A stretch of DNA of 64,000 bases from an uncultured Clostridia bacterium (GCA_944385105.1 CALWVR010000022.1:1-64000); one strand, 5' to 3'. Shown: positions 25,931 through 34,748, counted from the stretch's first letter. Numbers and translations: made by a program. The notes: generated by a model not told the origin, from the sequence alone.

Positions 25931-26617
25931 TTAAATGTTTTGCATCAATTTTAAAAGAAGTTCGGTATTTTTTTTAACAACTATATTTTTGAATTTTTCA
26001 TAGTCTATGTCAGAATTTTCGTCTGCCATGTCGGAAATTGTTTTTAAAACAGAAAATTGTACGTCGTTTATACTACAAACTTGACCGACACTACCTGCTT
26101 CCATTTCACATGCACATGCATTAAAATCATTTTGAATTTTTAAAAGTTTGCTTTTACTTTTTATAAATTGGTCACCAGAAGCAACCGTTCCATAATAAGG
26201 TTCTAATCCAAGATCTTTTGCAGTTTTGGAAATTTTATCATTAAGATATTTAGAGCAAGGAATATTTATAAGATTTAATCCAGATATAAATCCCTTTTCA
26301 TCACCAACGGCAGATGTGTCTACATCATGCTGAACTACATCTTTGGCAATTACAATATCCCCTATTTTTAAAGAGCTGGAAATACCACCTGCTAAACCAA
26401 TGTTTAAAATAGCTTTTACATTGTATTTAAGTATCATTATTTGCGTGCATATTGCAGAGTTTACTTTACCAGGACCACATAATGCAACGACACAATCAAC
26501 ATTATTTAGTTTTCCCTGGAAATAATTTATATGTTTTATTTTCTCAACAGATAAATTTGTTAAATTATTTTTAATATTTTCTATTTCTATTGACATAGCG
26601 CCTATAATTCCTATCAA
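25931..26617 (-). CDS. mtnN: 5'-methylthioadenosine / S-adenosylhomocysteine nucleosidase
   Basis: MtnN cleaves adenine from MTA and SAH, recycling products of SAM-dependent reactions. The N-terminus GIIGAMSIEIENIK, the glycine-rich VVALCGPGKVNSAI and LNIGLAGGISSSLKIGDIVI, and the catalytic Asp in KTISDMADEN fit the family. The start is TTG 26617: GGAGGT (26625-26630) sits 7 nt upstream and the family begins at MIGIIGAM. The in-frame ATG at 26641 lies upstream of the ribosome site. Length 228 aa is standard. The SAM synthetase gene metK lies a few kilobases away on the same strand, not in the same operon. Confidence 0.92.
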   Translation of the reverse strand: MIGIIGAMSIEIENIKNNLTNLSVEKIKHINYFQGKLNNVDCVVALCGPGKVNSAICTQIMILKYNVKAILNIGLAGGISSSLKIGDIVIAKDVVQHDVDTSAVGDEKGFISGLNLINIPCSKYLNDKISKTAKDLGLEPYYGTVASGDQFIKSKSKLLKIQNDFNACACEMEAGSVGQVCSINDVQFSVLKTISDMADENSDIDYEKFKNIVVKKNTELLLKLMQNI

Positions 26618-26824
26618 TATTAATACCTCCAAAATATTCATTAAATAAATACATTTTAACATATGTGTGTATTTAATGTAAATTATTAATTATCCTTTAG
26701 TCATAATATAATTATTGATGTAGATTTTCGACAAAATATATCTAATATTTTTCTACAAATAAACTAGAATATATATAACATTTATATTGATATAATTCTT
26801 AAGAAAAATTATTTACAAATTTTA

Positions 26825-26853
26825 TTGACTTTATGAAAATAATGATGTATTAT
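26825..26853 (+). promoter_or_regulatory. Promoter-like sequence in a gene-free region
   Basis: TTGACT (26825-26830), a 17-nt spacer and TATTAT (26848-26853). A transcript would begin near 26860 with a small hairpin (ACTTC/GAAGT, around 26863-26889). No ORF follows for about 600 nt. Confidence 0.5.
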
Positions 26854-27350
26854 ATAACAAGACTTCAAATTAAGAGAGCTTTGGAAGTTTTAAATAAATG
26901 TTTGCACTGATAATATAGATCTTTGTAGTTTTTAATCTAAAGATTTACTTAAAGACATAGAAGAGTTCTCTTATATATTTTAAGCTTAGTTAGCCATCCT
27001 AATTGGTTGACATTTAAAAATTTTAAATAGCCTTTAAATTTTATTAACATCTTTAATATTAGAGCATATAAACCATGTAGAGCTTCTTTTAATTTTATAT
27101 GATGTTTAATTGTTATTAAGTTGTTATCAAAGTTTAGTGTAGCTATGTAATATAGTAGTGTTAAATTTTTTACTTGTAGTTGCTTAATGACGAAAAGTCA
27201 TAATTGTTTTAGTATAATGAATGCGTAGTTTTTAATAATGCAATTTAGTTTTTATGTAGTGGTCTATTTAGTATCTTTTAAATATTTGTAGTAATTTAAA
27301 TTTTATAACCCAAGTTTTAAGAGTTAAGAAGAGTATTTTGATAAAAGGTT
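26854..27350 (+). other. Long ORF-free interval, possible non-coding RNA or leader
   Basis: This AT-rich stretch has stops in all frames. It contains an initial hairpin, short runs such as GACGAAAAGTC (27190-27200), TATAAT at 27213-27218 without a clear -35, and nothing matching a riboswitch that I know. It ends at a tRNA-like relic. It may be decayed sequence or an RNA gene. Confidence 0.35.
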
Positions 27351-27355
27351 TATAT

Positions 27356-27419
27356 GCCCGTGTAGCTTATAGTAGAGCGTTGATAATCAAAGGCGTCGGT
27401 GCAAATCCGTCCTAGGGCA
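27356..27419 (+). pseudogene. Truncated tRNA-like sequence (tRNA-Ile relic?)
   Basis: The 64-nt sequence keeps tRNA landmarks: acceptor GCCC/GGGC, TAGC...GAGC D-arm, a TTGATAATCAA segment and GGTGCAAATCC in place of GGTTCAAATCC. Two acceptor pairs are broken (positions 5 and 6). The anticodon loop has only 3 nt. TTGATAATCAA could come from a tRNA-Ile arm TTGACTGATAATCAA by loss of CTGA between TGA repeats. It appears non-functional, or a very odd RNA. Confidence 0.5.
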
Positions 27420-27453
27420 AAAATATTATATAATCCAAAGCGAGGTAAATTAA

Positions 27454-27729
27454 ATGTACGAAGACAAGACTCTCATCTGTAAAGAATGTGGTGCAGAATT
27501 CATTTTTACAGCAGGTGAACAAGAATTTTATGCATCTAAAGGTTTTGTAAATGAACCACAAAGATGTAAAAGCTGCCGCGATGCTCGCAAAAATGCATCT
27601 AGGCCAGAACGTGAAATGTTTGTTGCAGAATGTGCTTCTTGTGGTGGAGAAGCAAAGGTTCCTTTTAGACCACGTGAAGATCGCCCTATATATTGTAGCG
27701 AATGCTTTGCAAAAATGAGGGAAGAATAG
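27454..27729 (+). CDS. Zinc-ribbon domain protein
   Basis: This 91-aa protein has four CxxC pairs: CKEC (residues 9-12), CKSC, CASC and CSEC. That makes two zinc ribbons joined by a basic linker (RDARKNASRPERE). The first half (CGAEFIFTAGEQEFYASKGF, PQRCKSCR) is the clostridial probable zinc-ribbon domain. Such proteins are common in clostridia and have no defined role; nucleic-acid binding or a cold-shock-like chaperone function has been suggested only by analogy. GAGGT lies 7 nt before the ATG. It is monocistronic, with the tRNA-like relic just upstream and a terminator just downstream. Confidence 0.8.
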   Translation: MYEDKTLICKECGAEFIFTAGEQEFYASKGFVNEPQRCKSCRDARKNASRPEREMFVAECASCGGEAKVPFRPREDRPIYCSECFAKMREE

Positions 27730-27750
27730 TTTTATAGTAACACTTTACCT

Positions 27751-27783
27751 ATATCCTCTGGATTTTTCCGGGGGATATTTTTT
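27751..27783 (+). terminator. Terminator after the zinc-ribbon gene
   Basis: ATATCCTCTGG (27751-27761) pairs with CCGGGGGATAT (27768-27778), including two G-T pairs, followed by T5. Confidence 0.85.
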
Positions 27784-27821
27784 GTAAAGTTTTTATATTT
27801 GTTATTTTATACAAATTAATA

Positions 27822-27850
27822 TTGACAAAGTTTTAATATTGTTGTATACT
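27822..27850 (+). promoter_or_regulatory. Near-consensus promoter for the second NISGG small protein
   Basis: TTGACA (27822-27827), exactly 17 nt, then TATACT (27845-27850), 32 nt before the ATG. It is the best -35/-10 match I saw in the window. Confidence 0.8.
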
Positions 27851-27882
27851 AAATATAACATTAAAAGAAAGGAGTAAAGAAA

Positions 27883-28173
27883 ATGAATAAAAAAGACAAA
27901 ATACCTAAAGAAATTCTGGGCAATATTTCTGGAGGCTTGCTTGCAAATGCAGACGAAATTGCAGATATAGTTTTAGACTACTATAAGTCTGAAAATTATA
28001 CAAAAGAAGAGGCATTAAAAGACATGGCTAAACGAAGGGATTTATACGACAAAAAAATAAAAGAACTTGAAGCTAATGGTGAAGATGATGATAGTTTAAT
28101 GTTAAGTTTTGCGAGGATTAACAAGTTGAATTGTTTATACTCAATGTGTAAAATTGAGGACAATATGTTATAA
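27883..28173 (+). CDS. Small charged protein with a double-glycine-like leader, unknown function
   Basis: This encodes 96 aa with AGAAAGGAG upstream and a near-consensus promoter. The N-terminus MNKKDKIPKEILGNISGG closely resembles class II bacteriocin/Nif11-type double-glycine leaders (ILGNISGG followed by LL). The remainder is helical and highly charged (DMAKRRDLYDKKIKELEANGEDDD), then ends NKLNCLYSMCKIEDNML with two Cys. It does not look like a membrane-active peptide. It could be an exported small protein, or NISGG could be incidental. No ABC exporter, maturase or immunity gene is adjacent. The only other gene with such a motif here is at 18149. Confidence 0.65.
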   Translation: MNKKDKIPKEILGNISGGLLANADEIADIVLDYYKSENYTKEEALKDMAKRRDLYDKKIKELEANGEDDDSLMLSFARINKLNCLYSMCKIEDNML

Positions 28174-28228
28174 TGTAGAAGGATTTTTTATGAAAAATTT
28201 AAAGGAAAAGTTTTATACTTTTTGAAAA

Positions 28229-28268
28229 TGGGCATGGTTGTAAAAATGACTATGCCTATTATTTTTTA
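28229..28268 (+). terminator. Terminator after the 27883 gene
   Basis: GGGCATGGT (28229-28237) pairs with ACTATGCCT (28248-28256), followed by a TATTATTTTTTA tail. Confidence 0.75.
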
Positions 28269-28393
28269 TATTTTCATAAATTCATATTAGTTGTCCTTAT
28301 TAAAACAACAATAGATGATAAAAATAAAACGTATATTTGAATAACATATCCTATGTATTATATTTTAATTTAACTAATATGCATTTAATCATA

Positions 28394-28439
28394 AAAAAGG
28401 ACCATGAAGTAGTATGCTCTGCAGTTTCATGGCCTTTTT
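28394..28439 (-). terminator. Terminator for the - strand gene at 28523 (bidirectional)
   Basis: AAAAAGGACCATGAA (28394-28408) pairs with TTCATGGCCTTTTT (28426-28439), with one bulged A. It lies downstream of the - strand gene ending at 28523. The interval 28269-28393 holds nothing else that I can see. Confidence 0.75.
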
Positions 28440-28522
28440 ACTTTTAATCATCTTGATTTGTCAAATAATTTTTAATTATTTTTGCTCTCAGCTATAGTAA
28501 ACTTTAAAAAGCTTTTTCTTGG

Positions 28523-28873
28523 CTAGCCTGTTAAGTCTTGTTTCATAACATTATTAAATTCTTCAAGTGAGTATATTTCTATAAAGTTGTATTCCCTTTT
28601 TATTAAATCACATATATAACGAGTTTCTGAATCCATTCCTAAGTCAAGACATACAATCCTTCGGTCAACTACACTATTGAGCCACTTTAGGTTAGAAACT
28701 GCATTTCGTAAAATCATTTCAGCTTCCTCATTGTGTCCAAACATAGGTATAACAAAAATGGCATTGCCATCATCTTTTGTTTTAAATACAGCGAGAGATA
28801 TAATTCTGAATATTTCAACCATTCCGACTATGGCTAAACATAAAACAAAAATGCTAAAGACAACCTCCAACAT
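28523..28873 (-). CDS. Membrane-anchored protein of unknown function
   Basis: This encodes 116 aa. One N-terminal membrane helix (VVFSIFVLCLAIVGMVEIF) is followed by a small soluble alpha/beta domain: GNAIFVIPMFGHNEEAEMIL, RRIVCLDLGMDSETRYICDLI, YNFIEIYSLEEF. The strand/helix pattern suggests a Rossmann-like or receiver-like fold, but I do not recognise the family. The start is ATG 28873, 7 nt after AAAGAGGT; an ATG at 28897 lies beyond that site. It is a short stand-alone gene 57 nt downstream of metK on the same strand, so it may be co-transcribed with metK, with a terminator after it. Confidence 0.65.
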   Translation of the reverse strand: MLEVVFSIFVLCLAIVGMVEIFRIISLAVFKTKDDGNAIFVIPMFGHNEEAEMILRNAVSNLKWLNSVVDRRIVCLDLGMDSETRYICDLIKREYNFIEIYSLEEFNNVMKQDLTG

Positions 28874-28930
28874 GTATATCACCTCTTTACATAACATATG
28901 TATTTAGAGACATGTTGGTTAAATAATGAA

Positions 28931-30127
28931 CTATTCAAGTTTTTTTAAGGCTTCTTTTAATTTCTCCACACTATCTAATTTTTCAAATTCAACATTAAGA
29001 TCTTCTCTTCCCATATGACCATAAGATGCAAGAGCTTTATATATAGGCTCTTTTAATTTTAACTTTTCAATTATTGCAGCGGGGCGTAAGTCAAACACTT
29101 TTTTTACAGCAAGCGCAATTTTTTCATTTGAAATTTCAGAAGTACCAAAAGTGTCAACCATAATAGATACAGGGTTTGCAACTCCAATAGCATAAGCTAT
29201 TTGAACTTCACACTTTTTAGCTATGCCAGCTCCAACAATATTTTTAGCTACATATCGAGCCGCATACGCTGCTGATCTATCTACTTTAGTAGGGTCTTTT
29301 CCGGAAAATGCGCCACCACCGTGTCGTGCATAACCTCCGTAAGTGTCTACAATTATTTTTCGTCCAGTAAGACCGCTGTCTCCAACAGGACCACCGATAA
29401 CAAATCTTCCAGTTGGGTTAATAAAAAACTTTGTATTTTCATCAATTAAGTCTTTGGGGATTACTGGTATAATTACAAGCTCTTTTATATCTTTTCTTAT
29501 TGTTTCAAGCGATACGTTTTCACTATGCTGTGTAGAAATAACTACAGTATCAACCCTTATAGGCTTATTGTCTTGGTACTCTACAGTGACTTGAGTTTTC
29601 CCGTCAGGACGTAAGTATTTAATTATATTTTCTTTTCTTACTTTAGCTAGCCTCTTTGAGAGCTTATGAGCTAATGATATAGGAAGAGGCATAAATTCAG
29701 GGGTTTCATCGCAAGCAAACCCAAACATAATACCTTGATCGCCGGCACCTATTTGATTGTTTTTATCATTATTTCCTATACCTTCTTTATTTTCTAAAGA
29801 CTCATTAACACCAAGAGCTATATCAGGTGACTGCGAATCAATAGATGTTAAAACAGCACAAGTATTACCATTAAAACCACAGTTTGGGTTATCATATCCT
29901 ATTTCGTTTATTACTTTTCTTGCAATTGAGGCAATGTCTACATAACAATTAGTTGATATTTCCCCCATTACATGTATCATACCAGTGGTAGCTGTGACTT
30001 CACATGCTACGTGTGCATCTTTGTCTTTTTTTAATATTTCGTCTAATATAGAATCTGAAATCTGATCGCATACTTTGTCAGGGTGTCCTTCGGTAACAGA
30101 TTCAGATGTAAAAAAATGTCTAACCAT
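28931..30127 (-). CDS. metK: S-adenosylmethionine synthetase
   Basis: MetK makes SAM from methionine and ATP. The motifs are complete: [19 protein letters not shown] at the N-terminus, the flexible-loop hexapeptide [10 protein letters not shown], and the P-loop-like [20 protein letters not shown]. Length is 398 aa, the normal size. I start at ATG 30127, which has AAGGAAG upstream; an in-frame ATG at 30142 precedes that site. Many Firmicute metK genes have a SAM riboswitch, but the upstream 126 nt to ribU shows no SAM-I core. It supplies SAM for methylation, including the RlmH methyltransferase found elsewhere in the window. Confidence 0.96.
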   Translation of the reverse strand: MVRHFFTSESVTEGHPDKVCDQISDSILDEILKKDKDAHVACEVTATTGMIHVMGEISTNCYVDIASIARKVINEIGYDNPNCGFNGNTCAVLTSIDSQSPDIALGVNESLENKEGIGNNDKNNQIGAGDQGIMFGFACDETPEFMPLPISLAHKLSKRLAKVRKENIIKYLRPDGKTQVTVEYQDNKPIRVDTVVISTQHSENVSLETIRKDIKELVIIPVIPKDLIDENTKFFINPTGRFVIGGPVGDSGLTGRKIIVDTYGGYARHGGGAFSGKDPTKVDRSAAYAARYVAKNIVGAGIAKKCEVQIAYAIGVANPVSIMVDTFGTSEISNEKIALAVKKVFDLRPAAIIEKLKLKEPIYKALASYGHMGREDLNVEFEKLDSVEKLKEALKKLE

Positions 30128-30253
30128 AAAACTTCCTTTCATGTAACTTAATATTATTACAAATTAAACTAAACTTCATTTTATTTTTAAATATTAAATT
30201 CATAAATTTTTTTTAATTGTAGCATATTTTTGAGTATATGTAAACATAATTGA

Positions 30254-30859
30254 CTATAATCTTTGTGGAAGCTTATTGACAAAAGCGGATATTTTTTTGT
30301 ACAAAATTATTGTTAATAGACAAGATAATAGGGATTTTACAAAATTAAATGGTAATACAGCCCATAAAATAAAGGATGTTTTATCGACAATATTTTTATT
30401 TATCATATTTCCAAGATCAATAATATTTTGAATAGGTATAGAGAAAATAATAGAGTAAAGTGGAATTAAAATAAAATAATTAGCAATAGATGAAACTAAA
30501 AGTGATAATACTATACCTATAATCATTCCAATACAGGCACCCTTGAAAGTTCTTTTGTATTTATATATAAATGCACTAGGAAGAGATAGAGAAAGTCCTA
30601 TGATTAAGTTTGCAAATTCACCTATTATTAATGAACTTGAGCCTTTAATTAAAAGAATTAATATTGTTTTGAGTAGAGAGGTAAGTACCGCTGCTAATGG
30701 ACCTAAATAAAAGCCGCTAATAAGTGTAATGGCTTCACTTAAGTCTAACTTATATATATTTGGAACAAAGAAAAGAGGTATTTCAATAATTGCTAGGACA
30801 GTAGAGATAGAAGAGAATAAGGAAACCTGAATTAGGTAAACTAAATTTTTAGAATTCAT
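30254..30859 (-). CDS. ECF transporter substrate-binding subunit, RibU-like (riboflavin)
   Basis: This 201-aa protein has six hydrophobic segments. It carries the RibU-type signature: KLDLSEAITLISGFYLGPLA after helix 2, then TSLLKTILILLIKGSSSLIIGEFANLIIG. RibU captures riboflavin for an ECF energising module encoded elsewhere. Substrate identity rests on these motifs only. AAGGAGGC lies 5 nt before the ATG. No FMN riboswitch was recognised in the 176-nt gap to the divergent yifB, which weakens the riboflavin call a little. metK is downstream on the same strand. Confidence 0.75.
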   Translation of the reverse strand: MNSKNLVYLIQVSLFSSISTVLAIIEIPLFFVPNIYKLDLSEAITLISGFYLGPLAAVLTSLLKTILILLIKGSSSLIIGEFANLIIGLSLSLPSAFIYKYKRTFKGACIGMIIGIVLSLLVSSIANYFILIPLYSIIFSIPIQNIIDLGNMINKNIVDKTSFILWAVLPFNFVKSLLSCLLTIILYKKISAFVNKLPQRL

Positions 30860-30952
30860 TGTTGCCTCCTTAAAGGTCAGTTAATTATAAATAAATAATA
30901 TATTTCATTTTTTATGCTGTCAATTATGAATTATAAAAATTGAAATTAATAC

Positions 30953-30981
30953 TTGAAAAGTTATTATATATATTATATAAT
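30953..30981 (+). promoter_or_regulatory. Promoter of yifB
   Basis: TTGAAA (30953-30958), a 17-nt spacer and TATAAT (30976-30981), about 55 nt before the yifB start. Confidence 0.7.
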
Positions 30982-31035
30982 ATTATTTATAAAAATAAAG
31001 TGTAATTTGTGTTTGGTGTATAAAAGGAGGCGCCT

Positions 31036-32571
31036 ATGGTATCAGAAATAAATAGCCTTGGTATCTTTGGTATTGATGCGTTTATGGTTAAAGTTGAGTC
31101 TGATATTTCACCGGGTCTGCCGGTGTTCGATGTTGTTGGACTGCCTGATGTTGCTGTAAAGGAGTCAAGAAACAGGGTAAGGTCGGCCATAAATAATAGT
31201 GGATTTAATTTTCCAGTAGGAAAAATTACTATAAACTTAGCTCCTGCCGATATACGTAAAGAAGGTGCGATTTATGATTTACCTATATTACTATCTATAC
31301 TTATTTCTTCAGGGCAAATAAGGAGTAATGTATCATCAAGTGCGTTTTTAGGGGAACTTTCCTTATCAGGAGAACTTTGTAAAATAAATGGTGTATTACC
31401 AATGGCAATTGAGGCAAAAAACAAAGGCATAAAAAACTTATATGTACCAAAAGAAAATGCGTTGGAGGCTGCGATTGTTGGTGGAATAAATGTCTTTGGA
31501 GTTGATACGGTGAGAGACCTTTATTTGCATCTTACTAATGAAAAGTTGTTGACTAGTACGACATCTAAACAGAATATTTCTTTAGATGAAGATGATGACC
31601 CTTTAGACTTTTCGCAAGTAAGAGGACAATATAGAGTAAAAAGAGCTCTAGAAATAGTTGCAGCAGGAGGACATAACATTTTACTAATAGGGCCACCAGG
31701 ATCAGGAAAGAGTATGTTAGCAAAGAGATTGCCTTCAATATTGCCAAGTATGACCAGGGAAGAATCTATTGAGACCACTAAAATATATTCAGTTTTGGGT
31801 AAAGTAAGTAACAATAATTGCCTTATAGTAAAAAGACCATTTCGTGCTCCGCACCATACGGTTTCTCCGGTTGGTCTTTCAGGAGGAGGTTCTATACCAA
31901 AACCAGGAGAAGTTACTCTTGCCCATAATGGTGTACTTTTTTTAGATGAATTTCCTGAATTTACGCATGCATCTCTTGAGGTATTAAGACAGCCTATAGA
32001 AGATGAAGTCGTGACAATATCACGTGCCCGTGGAACTGTTACATATCCATGCTCTATTATTTTAGTAGCTGCAATGAATCCTTGTCCATGTGGTTACTTT
32101 GGAGATGAAAAAAGAACATGTATATGTTCACAACGTGCAGTTTCCAATTACTTGTCAAAAATATCAGGCCCTTTGCTTGACAGAATAGATATGCATGTTG
32201 ATGTTCCAGCAGTTAGCTTTTATGATTTAAATTCGGATGATGAGGAAGAAAAGTCTGAGTATATAAAGCAAAGAGTTGAGAAAGCAAGGAAAATTCAAAC
32301 TGAGAGATATAAAAATCAAAGGTTTAATTGTAATGCAAAAATAACGCCTGAAGCTCTGCATAAAATTTGTGATTTATCATGCAATGCAGAAAAACTTTTA
32401 GAAAAAGCCTTTCATAAAATGGATTTATCAGCAAGAGCTTATGATAAAATATTGAAAATTTCAAGGACGATAGCTGACTTGGACTCAAGTGAATGTGTAG
32501 AAGTGAATCACGTAGCAGAAGCTTTGCAGTATAGAAGTTTAGATAAAAAGTACTGGAGGCATAGAGAATAA
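31036..32571 (+). CDS. YifB family Mg chelatase-like AAA+ ATPase (ComM-like)
   Basis: This 511-aa protein has an N-terminal Lon-like/ChlI domain (GLPVFDVVGLPDVAVKESRNR near residue 30) and an AAA+ core with Walker A GPPGSGKSMLAKRLP and Walker B GVLFLDEFPEF. A four-Cys zinc insertion NPCPCGYFGDEKRTCICSQ and the C-terminal Mg-chelatase domain (KMDLSARAYDKILKISRTIADL, shown in part here) follow. ComM, the studied relative, is a branch-migration helicase in natural transformation; the clostridial role is not established. AAAGGAGG precedes ATG 31036. It has its own promoter. Confidence 0.93.
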   Translation: MVSEINSLGIFGIDAFMVKVESDISPGLPVFDVVGLPDVAVKESRNRVRSAINNSGFNFPVGKITINLAPADIRKEGAIYDLPILLSILISSGQIRSNVSSSAFLGELSLSGELCKINGVLPMAIEAKNKGIKNLYVPKENALEAAIVGGINVFGVDTVRDLYLHLTNEKLLTSTTSKQNISLDEDDDPLDFSQVRGQYRVKRALEIVAAGGHNILLIGPPGSGKSMLAKRLPSILPSMTREESIETTKIYSVLGKVSNNNCLIVKRPFRAPHHTVSPVGLSGGGSIPKPGEVTLAHNGVLFLDEFPEFTHASLEVLRQPIEDEVVTISRARGTVTYPCSIILVAAMNPCPCGYFGDEKRTCICSQRAVSNYLSKISGPLLDRIDMHVDVPAVSFYDLNSDDEEEKSEYIKQRVEKARKIQTERYKNQRFNCNAKITPEALHKICDLSCNAEKLLEKAFHKMDLSARAYDKILKISRTIADLDSSECVEVNHVAEALQYRSLDKKYWRHRE

Positions 32572-32673
32572 AAAGCTATTATGCAACTTTAATAATGATT
32601 ATTATCAAGAAAAATTTTTTAGCATATTATTATAGTAGGTATTCACCGAATACTTATGAAAGGATGAAGTCGT

Positions 32674-33105
32674 ATGTATAAACAAAATTGTTGTAATTTT
32701 ACAACTTCCTTGATAGTGAGCATTATTGTTGGTATAGGTGTGTCAGTTGTTTTTAGTTTAGGATTCCTAGCATCTATTGTAACGGCTTTATGGATCGCCT
32801 TTGGATTTTCAGTTCTAAGTGTAGTTGCACTATTGGTTTTGGCACCTTTATCTAGTATGAATAAGTCTATGGCGTTGAGAAAGTGCCTATGCTATTATGG
32901 AAAGCCACTTGTTATAGGTTCTATAGGAACTCTTATAGCATCGCTTATAGCTTTAACTCTAATTTTATCAATTGCTTCAGCAGTTTCAATAATAGTAATG
33001 TTTTTTGTTGGTACATTATTTAGTCTGTTACTAATCTCAATTGTTCAATTTATTTTATGCATTATAAACTATGACTGCTGTGAGCCATGTAGTCATTGTT
33101 GCTAA
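32674..33105 (+). CDS. Small four-helix membrane protein with Cys-rich ends, unknown
   Basis: This encodes 143 aa with four hydrophobic segments (about 12-36, 38-60, 80-100, 105-128). The ends are rich in cysteine: YKQNCCNF at the N-terminus, RKCLCYYG in the middle, and IINYDCCEPCSHCC at the C-terminus. Nine or so Cys in so short a protein suggests metal or Fe-S binding or redox sensing, but I do not recognise a family. GAAAGGATG lies upstream of the ATG. It stands alone between yifB and murA and is followed by a 12-bp stem-loop. The function is unknown. Confidence 0.65.
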   Translation: MYKQNCCNFTTSLIVSIIVGIGVSVVFSLGFLASIVTALWIAFGFSVLSVVALLVLAPLSSMNKSMALRKCLCYYGKPLVIGSIGTLIASLIALTLILSIASAVSIIVMFFVGTLFSLLLISIVQFILCIINYDCCEPCSHCC

Positions 33106-33114
33106 TGAGGGACT

Positions 33115-33148
33115 TGTGGTTTGTGATGGTCACGGGCCACACCTTTTC
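33115..33148 (+). terminator. Stem-loop after the Cys-rich membrane gene
   Basis: TGTGGTTTGTGA (33115-33126) pairs with TCACGGGCCACA (33130-33141) with three G-T pairs, followed by CCTTTTCC. The weak T-run makes it a modest terminator. Confidence 0.6.
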
Positions 33149-33371
33149 CATATTAAGATTTAAGAAATATAATAGATAAAAAATTATTATATATTTGAAT
33201 TATATATTTAATCTTATAGTTATTTTTTACGGTTTTTTCGTTGACTTTTTTACGTATTAGTATTAATATTAATAAGAAAAAGGATTTTATTTGATGATTA
33301 CTTATTGACTGATTTTTACAATCAGCAAATGATAAATATATATATTTGTTGATACTAGGAGGCGGAAAAGG

Positions 33372-34661
33372 TTGGAGAAATTTGTTATAGAAGGACAAAG
33401 GAAATTATACGGTGAAGTTAAGGTAAGTGGAGCTAAAAATGCTGCAGTTGCTATAATACCAGCAGCTATACTTTCGGATGGTTTGTGCAGAATAGAAAAT
33501 ATTCCTAACATAAATGATGTAACAATCATAGCACATATACTTGAAGATATGGGTGCATATATAAATATGGTTGATAAAACAACCCTTGAGATAGATACTA
33601 AAAATATAAAAAATCCAATTGCTGAATATGATGCAGTTAGGCATATGCGAGCATCATCATATTTATTAGGAGCACTTTTGGGTAGGTTCCATAGAGCAGA
33701 GGTTTCTCTGCCTGGAGGTTGTGATTTTGGAGTTCGTCCTATTGACCAACATCTGAAAGGATTTATGGCTTTAGGAGCTTCTCATTCAGTAGAAGGTGGA
33801 ATGGTACAAGTTAGTAGCCAGAGGCTTATAGGTGCTGATATATATATGGATGTTGTTTCTGTAGGTGCTACTATTAATAGTATTCTAGCTGCAGTAAAAG
33901 CAGAGGGGACTACTACTATAGAAAATGCAGCTAAGGAGCCGCATATAGTAGACCTTGCAAACTTTTTAAATTCAATGGGTGCAGACATAAGTGGCGCTGG
34001 GACTGATTCAATAAAGATAAAGGGAGTAAAAAGTTTATCTGGGACTACGTATACGATAATTCCCGATCAAATTGAAGCAGGAACTTATATGGTTGCTGCT
34101 GCAGCAGCAGGTGGAGACGTTTTAATTAAGAACGTAATTCCAAAGCATTTGGAGTCTATAACGGCTAAACTTATTGAAATGGGAGTAACTGTAAAAGAAT
34201 ACGATGATTCCATTCGTGTGGTAAGGACAGGAGCAATAAATAAGTGTAATGTTAAAACTATGCCACACCCTGGGTTTCCAACGGATATGCAACCTCAAAT
34301 AGCTGCATTGTTGTCTATAGCAAATGGTACGAGCATAGTTAATGAAAGTGTTTGGGATAACCGTTTTAAATATATAGATGAATTAAATAGGATGGGTGCA
34401 AAAATATCAGTTGATGGGAAAGTGGCAGTTATAGAAGGGGTGCCAGAGCTTTTAGCAGCTCCCGTAAAGGCAAGTGACCTTCGTGCAGGTGCTGCACTTG
34501 TTATAGCAGGGCTTGCAGCAAGAGGGACTACTACTATAGAAGATATAAAATATATTGAAAGAGGCTACGAGGATATAGTAGGAAAATTAAGCTCTATTGG
34601 GGCTAATATAAAGAAAGTATATGTCCCTGATGAGGTAGTTTCTATTCCGAAGGCATTATAA
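33372..34661 (+). CDS. murA: UDP-N-acetylglucosamine 1-carboxyvinyltransferase
   Basis: MurA transfers enolpyruvate from PEP to UDP-GlcNAc, the first committed step of peptidoglycan synthesis. The active-site Lys/Asn pair is SGAKNAAVAIIPAA near residue 20. The catalytic Cys, the fosfomycin target, lies in LPGGCDFGVRPIDQHLKG. Length is 429 aa with the two-fold inside-out barrel repeats (RASSYLLGALLG, GFPTDMQPQIAALL). The start is TTG 33372 after AGGAGGCGG (33357-33365). A terminator follows at 34689, so it appears to be transcribed alone. Many clostridia carry two murA genes; I cannot say which this is. Confidence 0.95.
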   Translation: MEKFVIEGQRKLYGEVKVSGAKNAAVAIIPAAILSDGLCRIENIPNINDVTIIAHILEDMGAYINMVDKTTLEIDTKNIKNPIAEYDAVRHMRASSYLLGALLGRFHRAEVSLPGGCDFGVRPIDQHLKGFMALGASHSVEGGMVQVSSQRLIGADIYMDVVSVGATINSILAAVKAEGTTTIENAAKEPHIVDLANFLNSMGADISGAGTDSIKIKGVKSLSGTTYTIIPDQIEAGTYMVAAAAAGGDVLIKNVIPKHLESITAKLIEMGVTVKEYDDSIRVVRTGAINKCNVKTMPHPGFPTDMQPQIAALLSIANGTSIVNESVWDNRFKYIDELNRMGAKISVDGKVAVIEGVPELLAAPVKASDLRAGAALVIAGLAARGTTTIEDIKYIERGYEDIVGKLSSIGANIKKVYVPDEVVSIPKAL

Positions 34662-34688
34662 AGAATGATGCAAGGTTAATTTAAGAAG

Positions 34689-34727
34689 TATAGAGGCATT
34701 CTTTTTGCCTCTATAGTGTTTTTTTAG
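34689..34727 (+). terminator. Terminator after murA
   Basis: TATAGAGGCA (34689-34698) pairs with TGCCTCTATA (34706-34715) and is followed by GTGTTTTTTT. It separates murA from the walJ-rlmH pair. Confidence 0.85.
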
Positions 34728-34748
34728 TTGATAAAAGGAGGCAATAAT

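Noticed and set aside
30128..30253. SAM riboswitch before metK
   Set aside because: No SAM-I core or terminator structure is visible in the 126-nt interval.
30860..31035. FMN riboswitch before the RibU-like gene
   Set aside because: The conserved RFN sequence elements are absent on the - strand.
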